A stretch of DNA of 64,000 nucleotides. It comes from Longimicrobiales bacterium. Lineage in GTDB: Bacteria; Gemmatimonadota; Gemmatimonadetes; Longimicrobiales; Gaopeijiaceae. Position numbers and translations under genes: made by a program. Shown here in pieces: positions 7,034 to 15,635 of this stretch (the first letter of the stretch is position 1; each line of letters begins with the position of its first letter). The stretch lies in contig OX639991.1 in NCBI GenBank assembly GCA_951828585.1, positions 3,132,576 through 3,196,575 of the forward strand, read 5' to 3'. The notes beneath the pieces were generated by a model. The model searched no databases and had not been told where the DNA came from. It worked only from the letters and a program-made list of their open reading frames with translations.

Positions 7034-8894
7034 GCGCCCACCGCCTTTCCAGCAGCCGGAAGTGCAGCCACGTCGCCACGAAGACGACCGCGAAGAGGAC
7101 CCAGCTCATCGCGGCCGCGTTGCCGACGCGCAGGAACTCCCACGCCTCCCGGTAGATGTGGTACACGGCCACGTCCGTCGAGCCCAGCGGCCCCCCCTCG
7201 GTCATGACGTAGACCAGCCCGAAGACCTGGAACGACCCGATCACCGAGGTGACCAGCACGAAGAAGAGGGTGTGCCGCAGACCCGGCAGGGTGATGTGGC
7301 GAAATCGCTGCAGCGGCCCCGCACCGTCCACCCTGGCCGCGTCGTACCAGTCGCGCGGGATCGCCGCGAGTCCCGCCTGGAAGACCACCATCTGGTAGCC
7401 CACCACCATCCACACGCTGATCGCCATCAGGGTGACCAGCGCCGTGTCCGGCGAGGTCAGCCACGCCACCGAACCGAGCCCCACACCTTCCAGCGCTCGG
7501 TTGACGAGACCGTACCCGTCGTCGAGCAGCCACTTCCACACCACCGCGATCGCCACCACGCTGGTGATGCCCGGCAGGAAGAGCGCGAGGCGGGCCCACC
7601 GCACCGCGCGCCGCGACCTCCGGGTGAGCAGCGCCAGGCCGAGCGCGACGGCCATGGCGAAGGGAACGTGCAGGGTAAAGACCGCGGTGTTGCGGATGGC
7701 CGACCACCACTCGCCATCTAACAAGAGCGCACCATAGTTGGCAAGACCCGTGAAGGGGTGCACGGGGTCGACGAGGTGCCACTCGTGTAGCGATATCCAG
7801 AGGGAGAAGAGCAGGGGGCCGAAGGTGAAGAGGAGGAGGAGGGCGGCGGCCGGAGAAAGGAAGCCCCAGGCCGTGAGGGTGCGCCGCAGGGCGCGGGGGC
7901 GGGCGGAGAGGGGGAGGAGGAAGAGGAGGAGGATGGTGGCGAGTGCCGGGGCGGCGGCCGCGGCGGCCAGGGGGATGGCTGGTGAGCGGGTGTCTTCGTA
8001 GCCGAGGAGGACGAGGTGCAGGTGGTTTGCGGGGTTGGCGGCGTCAGGTTCGGTGGCGGTGGGGTCCTGGGGGATGGGTGGAGCGGGGCTGGTGGGCGTG
8101 GGGAATGCAGTGCGGGCGACGTGGTAGGTGGCGCCGCCGACGGTGACCGTGTAGGCGGGGGCGGATGGGGGGGCGGCGGCGACGGCCTCGGCGACCTCGC
8201 GCGGCAGGGTCCAGAGTTCGTCGGGACTTGCCAGTCCCTCGGTGGTGGCCCAGGGGAGGCCGGCGACGCGGGGGGCGTGGCCGGGGTCGGCGCCGTGGGC
8301 GAGTGCGACCTCGATCGCGCGGGTCCCGTGGACGGCGCGCCCGGCGCTGAGGTCCCCGAGTGCGCGATGGGCCCAGCTCGTGGACGCGACAGCCGTGGCG
8401 GCCAGGAGAAGGGTGGCCGGCAGCGCGGGCAGGGTGGGGTAGCGGGAGGGTGGGGGAAATCGTCGCCGCGCGAACGCCCAGGCCGACATGAGCGAGAGTC
8501 CCAGCAGGGCCAGGGTGGTGGGGATGAGGGGCCACCCCGGTCCCGGTTCTTCCGGCGCGACCGCGATCCAGGCCGCGGGTTCGAGGGTTCCCGCGCGATA
8601 GGCATGGGCGCCGGGTCCGGCCTTCTCGTCGGGCCCGATGGTGGCGCGTCCTTCCAGGAAGGCCGTCACTGCCGCGTCGCCGCCGGCGGGCAGCTCCCAC
8701 AGGGCGGCCGCCATGCGCGCGACATGGGTGGCGTTGTCGTGACGTCCGTGGCTCACCGTACCCGCGGCCACGCCGAGGATCAGCGCGAGGCCGAGTGCGG
8801 TGGCGGCAGTGGCAGCGGCGCGAAGGGCTCCCGGACTCGGCCCGCTGCCGCGTCCCCGCCCCGCCCCCCGTCCCCCCCCGTCCCCGCCCCTCAC
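7026..8894 (-). CDS. MalF-type ABC sugar permease with a ~330-aa extra N-terminal membrane/periplasmic half
   Basis: A 622-aa protein. I chose a GTG at 8894 because it overlaps the stop of the binding-protein gene (GTGA) and everything further upstream would run inside that gene. The C-terminal ~290 residues are a normal MalF-like permease, with membrane helices starting at LSPAAALLLLFTFGPLLF and the EAA loop DWYDAARVDGAGPLQRF. The N-terminal ~330 residues are not part of usual MalF proteins. They show a Gly/Arg-rich leader, a helix near residues 28-45, a soluble segment, two more helices (LALLGLSLMSAWAF; LPATLLLAATAVAS), a second soluble segment of ~120 residues rich in Ala/Pro, and a helix before the permease. 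This looks like a fusion adding two extracytoplasmic modules, possibly for substrate or partner binding (inference). Confidence 0.88.
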   Translation of the reverse strand: MRGGDGGGRGAGRGRGSGPSPGALRAAATAATALGLALILGVAAGTVSHGRHDNATHVARMAAALWELPAGGDAAVTAFLEGRATIGPDEKAGPGAHAYRAGTLEPAAWIAVAPEEPGPGWPLIPTTLALLGLSLMSAWAFARRRFPPPSRYPTLPALPATLLLAATAVASTSWAHRALGDLSAGRAVHGTRAIEVALAHGADPGHAPRVAGLPWATTEGLASPDELWTLPREVAEAVAAAPPSAPAYTVTVGGATYHVARTAFPTPTSPAPPIPQDPTATEPDAANPANHLHLVLLGYEDTRSPAIPLAAAAAAPALATILLLFLLPLSARPRALRRTLTAWGFLSPAAALLLLFTFGPLLFSLWISLHEWHLVDPVHPFTGLANYGALLLDGEWWSAIRNTAVFTLHVPFAMAVALGLALLTRRSRRAVRWARLALFLPGITSVVAIAVVWKWLLDDGYGLVNRALEGVGLGSVAWLTSPDTALVTLMAISVWMVVGYQMVVFQAGLAAIPRDWYDAARVDGAGPLQRFRHITLPGLRHTLFFVLVTSVIGSFQVFGLVYVMTEGGPLGSTDVAVYHIYREAWEFLRVGNAAAMSWVLFAVVFVATWLHFRLLERRWAHA

Positions 8895-10264
8895 CGCCCC
8901 AGCTCCTCGTCCACGCGCCGCGCCACGTCCCCCGCGCTCCCGGCCAGAGCCTCCCCGTTCAGCAGCCGCCGGTCCATGATCTCGACCGCCAGCGCCTCGA
9001 TCCGGGAGAAGTCCCGCACATGCGCGCCCCACGTCATCCGCGCCCCCCCGGCCAGCGCAATGAACGCCCGCTCCACTCCGGTCTCGTCCGCCGCGGCGAT
9101 ATCGGCCGCCACATCCATGCGCGATGCAATGGCCAGACCGGAGCGCACCCGGATCCGCTGCGCCTCGCGCGAGGCCAGGAACCCGGCCAGGTCGATGGCC
9201 CGGCGCAGGTGGGCCGCGTTCGGCGGCACGGCCCACCCCGACGCATAGATCACACTGGTCGCTCGGTCAAGGATTGGATGGTGCGGGATCGGCAGGATCG
9301 CGAGGTCCAGCGTGCCGTCGGCCACGAGATCGCGGAAGACACGCAGCGTCCAGTGCCCCGAGAGCAGCAAGGCCTGGCCGCCCGAGGCGAAGCGGGCCTC
9401 GCGCGCGGGGTCCCCCTGTTGCACGAACTGCGCGCCCGGCGTGAACCCGTCCTCGGCCAGCCCTGTCAGAAAAGCGTAGGCCTCCAAAGCGGCCGGGCCG
9501 TCCATGTACCCCGTCGCTGCATCGCCCCCCGGCGCCAGGATGTCCCCCCCGGCCGACCACACGAACGGCACCCACTGGTACAGGTTGCGCGGGAAGTCGA
9601 ACCCGAACACGTCGGGCCGCCCGTCGCCGTCCGTGTCCCGCGTGACGGCTTCGGCGGCCGCACGGAATTCGTCCCAGGTCCACCCGGCGAGCGACGGCGT
9701 CTCCACGCCCGCCGCCTCCAGCACCGCCCGGTTGGCGTAGATCACCATCGGCGTGAAGTCCTTCGGCAGCGCGAAGATCGCGTCGCCGCGCCGAAACGCG
9801 TCCAGCACCTGCGGGAAGACGCTGTCCGCGGCAAACCCCAGGGCCTCCTGGTACGGCGCCAGGTCCGTCGCGAGCCCGCGGTCGACGAAGGTGGGGATGT
9901 CGGGCGAGTCGAGCAGGTACACATCGGGGGGATGCCCGGCGGCGATTGAGGTGAGAAGGCGTTCCTCGTAGCCGTTTGGCGCCGACTCGAGGAGGACGCG
10001 TACGCCGGGGTGGAGCGCCTCGTAGCGGTCGGCGACCTGTTGCTCGATCTCGAGTTCGTGGCCGCCGGCCCAGAGCGCGACGCGCAGCGTGGTGGCGGGG
10101 GGGGAGGGGGTGCAGGTGGTGGTGAAGAGGGTGGTGGCGAGGAGGAGGGTGGGGCGGGATGCCGGAGTGGCTGGACGGCGGAAGGGAGGTGCGGCGAGGT
10201 GCGTGCGCGAGGCCGGATGGCGGGCCGGTGCGCCGGCGGCCGCTCGGCTACCGGGATCAGGCAT
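8891..10264 (-). CDS. ABC sugar transporter solute-binding lipoprotein
   Basis: A 457-aa extracytoplasmic solute-binding protein, family 1 (MalE/UgpB type). The ATG at 10264 overlaps the end of the MalK-type gene by 8 bp and is preferred over upstream starts inside that gene. A hydrophobic leader ends in LFTTTC, a plausible though non-ideal lipobox, suggesting a lipid anchor. The mature part begins TTLRVALWAGGHELEIEQQ and has the familiar family landmarks: FxxxxP-type early motif around YEALHPGVRVLLESAP, PPDVYLLDSPDIP, GWTWDEFRAAAEAV, and VPPNAAHLRRAIDLAGFLAS near the end. It delivers ligand to the two permeases encoded directly downstream. Confidence 0.9.
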   Translation of the reverse strand: MPDPGSRAAAGAPARHPASRTHLAAPPFRRPATPASRPTLLLATTLFTTTCTPSPPATTLRVALWAGGHELEIEQQVADRYEALHPGVRVLLESAPNGYEERLLTSIAAGHPPDVYLLDSPDIPTFVDRGLATDLAPYQEALGFAADSVFPQVLDAFRRGDAIFALPKDFTPMVIYANRAVLEAAGVETPSLAGWTWDEFRAAAEAVTRDTDGDGRPDVFGFDFPRNLYQWVPFVWSAGGDILAPGGDAATGYMDGPAALEAYAFLTGLAEDGFTPGAQFVQQGDPAREARFASGGQALLLSGHWTLRVFRDLVADGTLDLAILPIPHHPILDRATSVIYASGWAVPPNAAHLRRAIDLAGFLASREAQRIRVRSGLAIASRMDVAADIAAADETGVERAFIALAGGARMTWGAHVRDFSRIEALAVEIMDRRLLNGEALAGSAGDVARRVDEELGR

Positions 10265-11486
10265 GGTCGCTGGTTGCGGCGGGCGTCGGCGCCGTTCCGG
10301 TCCGCCTCCCATCCGGCCCGAAAAGGTGAGTGCGGTCCCAAGCGACCGAAACCTGGACGGGGTCGCCGGCGGTGACGGGGTGGGCGGGGGACGTGCGTGC
10401 GATCCAGGCCGCGCCGGCGGGGCCGTCGAGGTGCAAACGCTGCTCGGCGCCCAGGGACTCGACGCGCAGGACGGTGGCGGGGAAGGGGGGTGGGTCGGGG
10501 GGGGTCCGGGGGGGGGCCGGTGGGAGCGCCGTAGGGTCTGGTGGGATGCGAGTATATGCTGGTGGGTGGGTGGGGGTGCCTGGTGGGGGTTCAGATGTAC
10601 CGTGTGGGTGGGTGGGGGTGGGCGATGAAGTGGTGGTGATCGTGAGGTCTTCGGGGCGGACGGCGAGGGTGGCGGTGGGGTGGGGGGACTCTCCAGGGAA
10701 GACGAACGGACCGCCCGCGAGGCGATCCTGCCGGTCGCGCGCGAGGGGAAGCTGGTTGATGGGAGGCGAGCCCACGAACCCCGCGACGAACAGGTTGCCG
10801 GGCCTGCGGTAGATCTCGCGGGGCGTCCCCACCTGCTGAATCCGTCCCCGGTCCATGACCGCTACGCGCTGGCCTAGCGACAGCGCTTCGACCTGGTCGT
10901 GGGTGACGAAGATCATGGTCGTGCCGAGGCGGCGGTGCAGCGCGGCGATCTCGTCGCGGGTCCGCAGACGCAGTCCCGCGTCCAGGTTCGAGAGCGGCTC
11001 GTCGAAGAGGAAGACACCCGGATCGCGCACCATCGCGCGTCCGAGCGCCACCCGCTGCTGCTGTCCCCCCGACAGCTGCCCGGGGCGGCGGTCGAGCAAC
11101 TCGCCGAGTCCCAGCACCTCCGCTGCCCGTCCCACCTGCTCCGCCACCTCGTCCCTCCCCACGCCCCGCACCCGAAGCCCGAAGCCCAGGTTCCGCGCCA
11201 CCGTCATGTGCGGGTAGAGCGCGTAGCTCTGGAAGACCATCGCCACGTCTCGGTCGCCCGGCGCGACATCGTCCACCGCCCGTCCCCCGATCCACACCTC
11301 CCCCGCCGTCGCCTCCTCCAGCCCCGCGATCAGGCGCAGCAGCGTACTCTTCCCGCACCCCGACGGCCCCACCAGCACCAGGAGCTCCCCGGCCCTCACC
11401 TCGAGATCGACGGCGTCCACGGCGGTCACGTCGCCGAAGCGCTTCTCGACGCCCTTCAGGACGACGTCCCGCGGTGCCTTCGTCAC
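10257..11486 (-). CDS. MalK/UgpC-type ABC transporter ATPase
   Basis: A 409-aa ATPase that energises the sugar importer. It shows Walker A GPSGCGKST, Q-loop MVFQSYALYPHMTV, signature LSGGQQQRVALGRAM, Walker B FLFDEPLSNLD, and H-loop VTHDQ, in normal order. It starts with GTG at 11486, a few residues before the first conserved strand (VVLKGVEKRFGDV). The C-terminal TOBE region is odd. From about residue 285 to 340 it is interrupted by a Pro/Thr/His-rich low-complexity stretch, encoded by DNA with runs of G on the opposite strand, before the normal TOBE strand VLRVESLGAEQRLHL resumes. Kept in frame, so probably a tolerated linker expansion. Confidence 0.93.
   Translation of the reverse strand: MTKAPRDVVLKGVEKRFGDVTAVDAVDLEVRAGELLVLVGPSGCGKSTLLRLIAGLEEATAGEVWIGGRAVDDVAPGDRDVAMVFQSYALYPHMTVARNLGFGLRVRGVGRDEVAEQVGRAAEVLGLGELLDRRPGQLSGGQQQRVALGRAMVRDPGVFLFDEPLSNLDAGLRLRTRDEIAALHRRLGTTMIFVTHDQVEALSLGQRVAVMDRGRIQQVGTPREIYRRPGNLFVAGFVGSPPINQLPLARDRQDRLAGGPFVFPGESPHPTATLAVRPEDLTITTTSSPTPTHPHGTSEPPPGTPTHPPAYTRIPPDPTALPPAPPRTPPDPPPFPATVLRVESLGAEQRLHLDGPAGAAWIARTSPAHPVTAGDPVQVSVAWDRTHLFGPDGRRTGTAPTPAATSDHA
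10561..10622 (+). other. G-quadruplex-prone G-tract cluster inside the MalK-type gene
   Basis: On the plus strand (template for the ATPase gene), four G runs separated by single T residues lie at 10606-10622 (GGGTGGGTGGGGGTGGG), a textbook G3N1 quadruplex motif. A second G-rich cluster lies at 10561-10590. On the coding strand these are C runs encoding the Pro/Thr/His-rich TOBE insertion. Sequence-level observation; structure formation is not shown. Confidence 0.6.
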
Positions 11487-11547
11487 AAGTCGCCCCCCGC
11501 CTGCGCTGGCCCGGCATAGGGTGCGCCCGCGCGCGTCGCCGGACGTC

Positions 11548-13878
11548 TCATATCCCCTCCCCCCAACCCACCCTCAGCGGCTCCCCGCGCGCGCTCTCGT
11601 ACCGCTCCCCGTCCACCTCCACCGCAACCCGCCCCTCGTCCACCTCGACCGCCACCGTACGCCCCCGCGCCCGCACAGGCCCCAGCGACACGCGCGGCAG
11701 CTCATGCGGCAGCGGCCACACCTCGACCCCCACCTCGTCGATGTGCAGCCCCGCGATCCCCCGCGCCAACAGGTCCAGCACCCACGAGTGCTGATAGTCG
11801 TCGATGCCCCGGAAGTGGCAGGCGCGGCCGGTGTATGGGTTGTAGTGCTCGAAGCAGTTGGGACGGCCGGGATCGCCATCGGTGAACATCATCCGGACGA
11901 AACGGACCAGCATGTCCGCCGCGAGTTCGCCCGCCCTCTGGTTGCCCCGGCGCCGACAGCGCAAGAGCCCTTCGATGACATGGCTCGTCGTCATCGGCCA
12001 CACCCGTCCGTTCCAGGGACAGTTGCGCCGTTTTCCGCGCCAGATCCCCTCGGCCGAGAAGCGGGGGTCATCCACGCTGGAGGAGGGCAGGGGGAAGGGG
12101 GTGCCGAAGGTGCGCGGGTCCTCGAGGTGGTCCATCATGGCGTCGAGGCGGGCGTCGTTGACGAGGTCGGTGAGCATGGGGTAGAAGCCGACGGCGGCCT
12201 TGACGTTGGTGCGGACGGGGGTGTTCGCCGGGGGCCGGGTCGCGCCGCCTCTACGGTCGTCCGCCTCGGCCCGGGCGAGGGTGCGGCCGTCCACATCGGT
12301 GAATAGTCGCGCCTCGGGGGACCACATGAGATCGTTGATCGCGTTCCCGCTGCGGGTGGCGAGGGTCCGCCACTCGCCTTCATCCCCCGGGCGCCCCAAT
12401 TCGCGCGCGACGGTTGCGAGCGCCCGGAAGAGCTGGTGCGCGTAAACCGTCACATCGATCCCCTTCAGGCGCAGACGTGGCTGCCACCCTCGCGTGTCGG
12501 CTTCCGCGTCCACCGCCATGTAGCGCGACATGTACTCCTGCCCGGTCTCGAAGTGGTTCACGACGGTGAACATGCCGGAACCCTTGGGATCGCGCGACCG
12601 GTCGAGCCAGCGGGCGTACCGGGAGAGTCCCTCGTAGCAGCGGGCGAGGGCCTCCGGGTCGGGATGCATGGCGTGCACCGCCAGCAGCGCGTCCCCCCAG
12701 TTGGCGTGATAGAAGTCGGTGCGCTCGAGGTGGGTGGGATAGAGGCGGCCGTGCAGCGAGCCGTCGTCCTTCTGGTTGTCGAGGAAGTTGAGGAGCGACC
12801 CCCACGCCTCGCGCCCGCCCGTGCGCCAGCGCATCTCCATCATGTGACACTGGGCGCTGTAGGTGATGGGGACGTGGAAGTACTCGGGGCCCTCGGCGAT
12901 GCACGGGTGGCGGATGTGACCCCACCGGGCGTCGATGCGGTTGAGGCCGAGGCCGTGGATGCGGTAGTCGAAGTAGCGGTCGAGGTGGGGGTCGCCGGAG
13001 GAGAAGGAGGGGAAGTCGGCGAAGAAGGTGGGCCAGGTGGTGGGGGGGTTGGGGGCGTCCGCGGACGGCCACACCGGACGTTCGAGCCGGGGATTGAGCT
13101 GCATCCGGAGCGCGAGTTCGCTGTCGTCCGTGGGCGCCAGGGGGAAGGCCACGGCAATCCAGATCCATCCGATGTGGTCGCCTGGGGGCGCGCGGGTGAT
13201 CCCGTCCACCCCGGAGTCGCCGTCGGCACCCCCCTCCGCGAACGGCGTCAGCGGCCAGTCGGGAAACGCCCCGCCCTCCGACGGGAGGACGCGCCGCCAG
13301 GCGGCCGCGCGGGATCCGTGCAGCTCCATCTCGACCGCCAACTCTCGGCCCGCCCGGTCGGTCACCGTCCGCAGCCACTTCACACCCCGGTCGGAGACCC
13401 GCACCTCCGACACCGAGCCCGCGGGCTGGGCGGTGAACGCGACCAGGTGGCCGGAGGCAGCCTCGGGCGGGCGCGTCCACGAGGATTCGAGGATCCCGCC
13501 GGGGAGGACCCGTCTGGTCTCGGTGGCCACGCGGTTGCCTTGCGTTCGCCAGTCCGAAGTGAGGGAACCGGGGCGCCAGTGGCGGGCCATTGCGTGGGTG
13601 TGGTGGGGGGAGGCGAGATCGTTCGGGGGCGCGCCGCCGGTACGCTCGAGGGAGGCACCGGCCGAGAGCCGGATCTCCCCGCCCTCGTCGTTCAGCAGCG
13701 CGACCGAAAAGCAAGGCCCGACCTCCTGGTGCAGCAGGTGAACCGGGTCCCAGAAGCCCGGCCGGTCCGGCCGATGGGGAAACGGCGGTGCCCAGAGGAC
13801 CCCATCCAGTCCCCCCAGGTACCATTTGTCCGCACGGGCCAGGGCATCGATGCGGTGCTGGGGGGAGGGGTGTCTCAC
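11548..13878 (-). CDS. Six-hairpin glycoside hydrolase (GH63/MGH1-like)
   Basis: A 776-aa predicted glycosidase, read from a GTG at 13878 just before the first conserved segment (RIDALARADKWYLGGLDG). The N-terminal ~300 residues are beta-rich; the rest is an (alpha/alpha) barrel with family landmarks YHANWGDALLAVHAMHPD, HFETGQEYMSRYM, the sugar-site signature WNGRVWP (about W621) and FEHYNPYTG (E about 677, likely the catalytic base by analogy to GH63 and mannosylglycerate hydrolases). No signal peptide is evident, so it probably acts in the cytoplasm on sugar delivered by the ABC importer encoded downstream. The exact glycosidic substrate cannot be read. The DNA between this gene and the ATPase gene is only 61 bp. 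Confidence 0.8.
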   Translation of the reverse strand: MRHPSPQHRIDALARADKWYLGGLDGVLWAPPFPHRPDRPGFWDPVHLLHQEVGPCFSVALLNDEGGEIRLSAGASLERTGGAPPNDLASPHHTHAMARHWRPGSLTSDWRTQGNRVATETRRVLPGGILESSWTRPPEAASGHLVAFTAQPAGSVSEVRVSDRGVKWLRTVTDRAGRELAVEMELHGSRAAAWRRVLPSEGGAFPDWPLTPFAEGGADGDSGVDGITRAPPGDHIGWIWIAVAFPLAPTDDSELALRMQLNPRLERPVWPSADAPNPPTTWPTFFADFPSFSSGDPHLDRYFDYRIHGLGLNRIDARWGHIRHPCIAEGPEYFHVPITYSAQCHMMEMRWRTGGREAWGSLLNFLDNQKDDGSLHGRLYPTHLERTDFYHANWGDALLAVHAMHPDPEALARCYEGLSRYARWLDRSRDPKGSGMFTVVNHFETGQEYMSRYMAVDAEADTRGWQPRLRLKGIDVTVYAHQLFRALATVARELGRPGDEGEWRTLATRSGNAINDLMWSPEARLFTDVDGRTLARAEADDRRGGATRPPANTPVRTNVKAAVGFYPMLTDLVNDARLDAMMDHLEDPRTFGTPFPLPSSSVDDPRFSAEGIWRGKRRNCPWNGRVWPMTTSHVIEGLLRCRRRGNQRAGELAADMLVRFVRMMFTDGDPGRPNCFEHYNPYTGRACHFRGIDDYQHSWVLDLLARGIAGLHIDEVGVEVWPLPHELPRVSLGPVRARGRTVAVEVDEGRVAVEVDGERYESARGEPLRVGWGEGI

Positions 13879-13885
13879 CGTACTG

Positions 13886-14534
13886 CTACGGGGCGGACTT
13901 CGCGCAGAAGGCCGGCTGGATGACCCGGTGCCACGCAAGGAGGAACGGGTCCGAAACGACATACCGGGCGCGGCGCTGCCTGTCGCTGGCGAAGACCGCC
14001 CGACGCCTCTCGATGAGACGGAGATCCCGGACGAGGGTATTCAGGTACAGTCCCAGCGACACTCGGGGCCGCGCGACCTGCAGGTCCGCGTGCGTACAAG
14101 GGCCGTGATTCGCCACGGCGCGCAGGACGGCCAGGTAGTTTCGGCGCAACTCCCGCCCCAGGAGGCTTCCATTTCCGTCAGCACGGATCCCAGCAGGATC
14201 AGTCCTCCGACCGGTCTTCGGTCCTGCAGGCGGTCGACCCGGGCCTTGAGCAGCGAAGGGAAGCCGCTCAAGGTCCCACGCCGACAGACCTGGAATTCGT
14301 CGAGCACCACCGTCACCCCCGCGCGGCACAGCGAACTCACGTCTTCGGCCACTCCGGGCAGGTCGGTGATCGACCGCGGCGACTCCATCAGGTTCGAAAG
14401 GCCGGCGGCCTCGACGAGCTCCGGATTCGCCTTCGACCGCGGATTGTTCCGAAGAACCACTGCGATCGTCGCAAGTGTTCCAGAAGGGCGCCGAGCTGCT
14501 CGCTTCGCCCGTAGAAAGACCAATCGGTAGCCAT
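13886..14534 (-). pseudogene. Broken COG1672/DUF234-type P-loop ATPase
   Basis: The reading frame from ATG at 14534 begins MATDWSFYGRSEQLGALLEHL and reaches WFFGTIRGRRRI, the segment that normally runs straight into the Walker A GKT. Here the GKT is missing and the frame breaks. A second frame carries LVEAAG...VTVVLDEFQVCRRG (Walker B region) to about 14170. The third piece (LRRNYLAVLRAVANHG ... SLGLYLNTLVRDLRLIERR ... RYVVSDPFLLAWHR) is the winged-helix and C-terminal part of the same family, in yet another frame. At least two frame changes plus loss of the P-loop mean the gene is dead. It lies 8 bp upstream of the glycosidase start and marks one edge of the decayed island. Confidence 0.78.
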
Positions 14535-14684
14535 GGAAGAGAATGTAAGAGATTCTCCGAAGGTATTCGAGGGTCCTCTCGAATGCTTGATCTATTCGCT
14601 GCGATCTTACTTGAGTACCATGGCCTGGCGGCACTCCGCGTGGTTCATATCGTGCGGGCTTTCGCTTCGGCCCGCGCGGCACCC

Positions 14685-15109
14685 ATGGGAGCCGCACCAT
14701 CATGCTCCGCGAGCCTCACCGAGCTCTTCGCCGCTCTCCCCTCCGACGCGGCGCGGGAGGACTACGGAACCCCCATCGTCCAGGAGAACGCCCTCGGGAA
14801 ACGGACCGACGCGACCCGTCTCAGCTCCCGCCAGTGCTTGAACGAGATGTACGGCCTCGACCCGAGACTTGCCCTCTTCCGGGTCCTCCGGCACCTGTGG
14901 CGCATCGATCCCCCGGGCCAGCCGCTGCTTGCCATGCTCTGTGCGCTCGCCCGCGACCCGCTGCTGTGCTCGACCACCCACCCGGTGCCGTCACTCTCCT
15001 GCCCATCGTGCTCGACGCCAAGCGTCTGGGGTTGATTCGAGCCCGGTTGGCGCGCAGTGTGGTCGAGGTCAGCACTCGCCTGTTGGACCCGGGGGTGAGA
15101 CTATGGTGA
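14685..15109 (+). pseudogene. BrxA-like BREX protein remnant with internal deletion
   Basis: One frame reads LTELFAALPSDAAREDYG, IVQENALGKRT, and LFRVLRHLWRIDPPGQPLL followed by CALARDPLL, which I recognise as the N-terminal half of the BrxA-like protein found beside DUF1788 genes in BREX-type loci. It then loses homology near 15000. A second frame shortly after carries LDAKRLGLIRARLARSVVEV, which fits the C-terminal end of the same protein. The middle (about 80-100 residues by memory of the family) is missing and the frame has changed. It is followed 63 bp later by a BrxB-like fragment, the normal BREX order. Family assignment is from memory of conserved motifs. Confidence 0.6.
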
Positions 15110-15172
15110 CGTTGCAGCGGGCGCCTTTTTCCCGGGACGCACCGCCGGCCAAACCACGGGAGGCCTTACTAC

Positions 15173-15500
15173 GTGAACAAGATCAGTAGACTCGCAGCGA
15201 ACTATCGGCGACACGTGAGCGTGCCGTGGCAGCGGACCATGGCGGGGGCGCAGCGGGTGATGATCGTCGTTTGCGCCAAGGAGCGGGAACGAGCGTTGAG
15301 GTATCAACTCGACGAGTTCAAAGAGGCGACGCGAAACGCCGGACATGACTGGATGCTGGCCGACGCAACGCGCTGGTTTGCCGAATGGATGGCGGAGGAC
15401 GACTACCGGGAGGCATACTTCGTGGACGACTTATCGCACCTTACCGGCAACGAGCAGTTGGCGGCAATTCGGGAAGCCCGGGCGGAGATCGGAGGAGGAC
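15173..15500 (+). pseudogene. BrxB-like (DUF1788) N-terminal fragment
   Basis: Starting from GTG at 15173 the frame reads NKISRLAANYRRHVSVPWQR, then GAQRVMIVVCAKERERALRY, EFKEATRNAGHDWMLADATR and WMAEDDYREAYF. This is the N-terminal half of DUF1788 proteins (BrxB of BREX systems), about 105 residues of an expected ~190. After about 15500 the family similarity stops and the frame runs into unrelated sequence. BrxB is a small conserved BREX component of unclear biochemistry. It lies directly after the BrxA-like remnant, supporting a former BREX operon. Confidence 0.65.
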
Positions 15501-15635
15501 GACGGGCCGCAGGTCACCTATGTGAAGATTCGACCCGTCACCCTGTCCGACGATGCTGCCGAGGAGCGTTGGGTGGCGGAACACGAGAGGAAGCTTACCG
15601 AGGCGGTCCGGAAGGGGGCGGTGATTGTGAGATGA
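15501..15635 (+). pseudogene. Orphan C-terminal fragment of an unrecognised protein
   Basis: In the frame shifted relative to the BrxB-like piece, a protein-like ending reads GPQVTYVKIRPVTLSDD, EERWVAEHERKLTEAV and RKGAVIVR before a TGA that overlaps the next ATG (ATGA at 15632). It has no start of its own and appears fused to the BrxB fragment by a deletion. I do not recognise the family. It is likely the 3' end of another defence gene whose body was lost. Confidence 0.4.

Noticed and set aside
10561-10622. G-rich cluster as telomere-like or CRISPR-like repeat
   Set aside because: No regular spacer-repeat unit; it lies inside an open ATPase frame and is a codon-level Pro/Thr expansion.
12436-13923. 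495-codon plus-strand frame opposite the glycosidase
   Set aside because: Repetitive Arg/Gly/Val composition; the minus strand carries glycosidase motifs.
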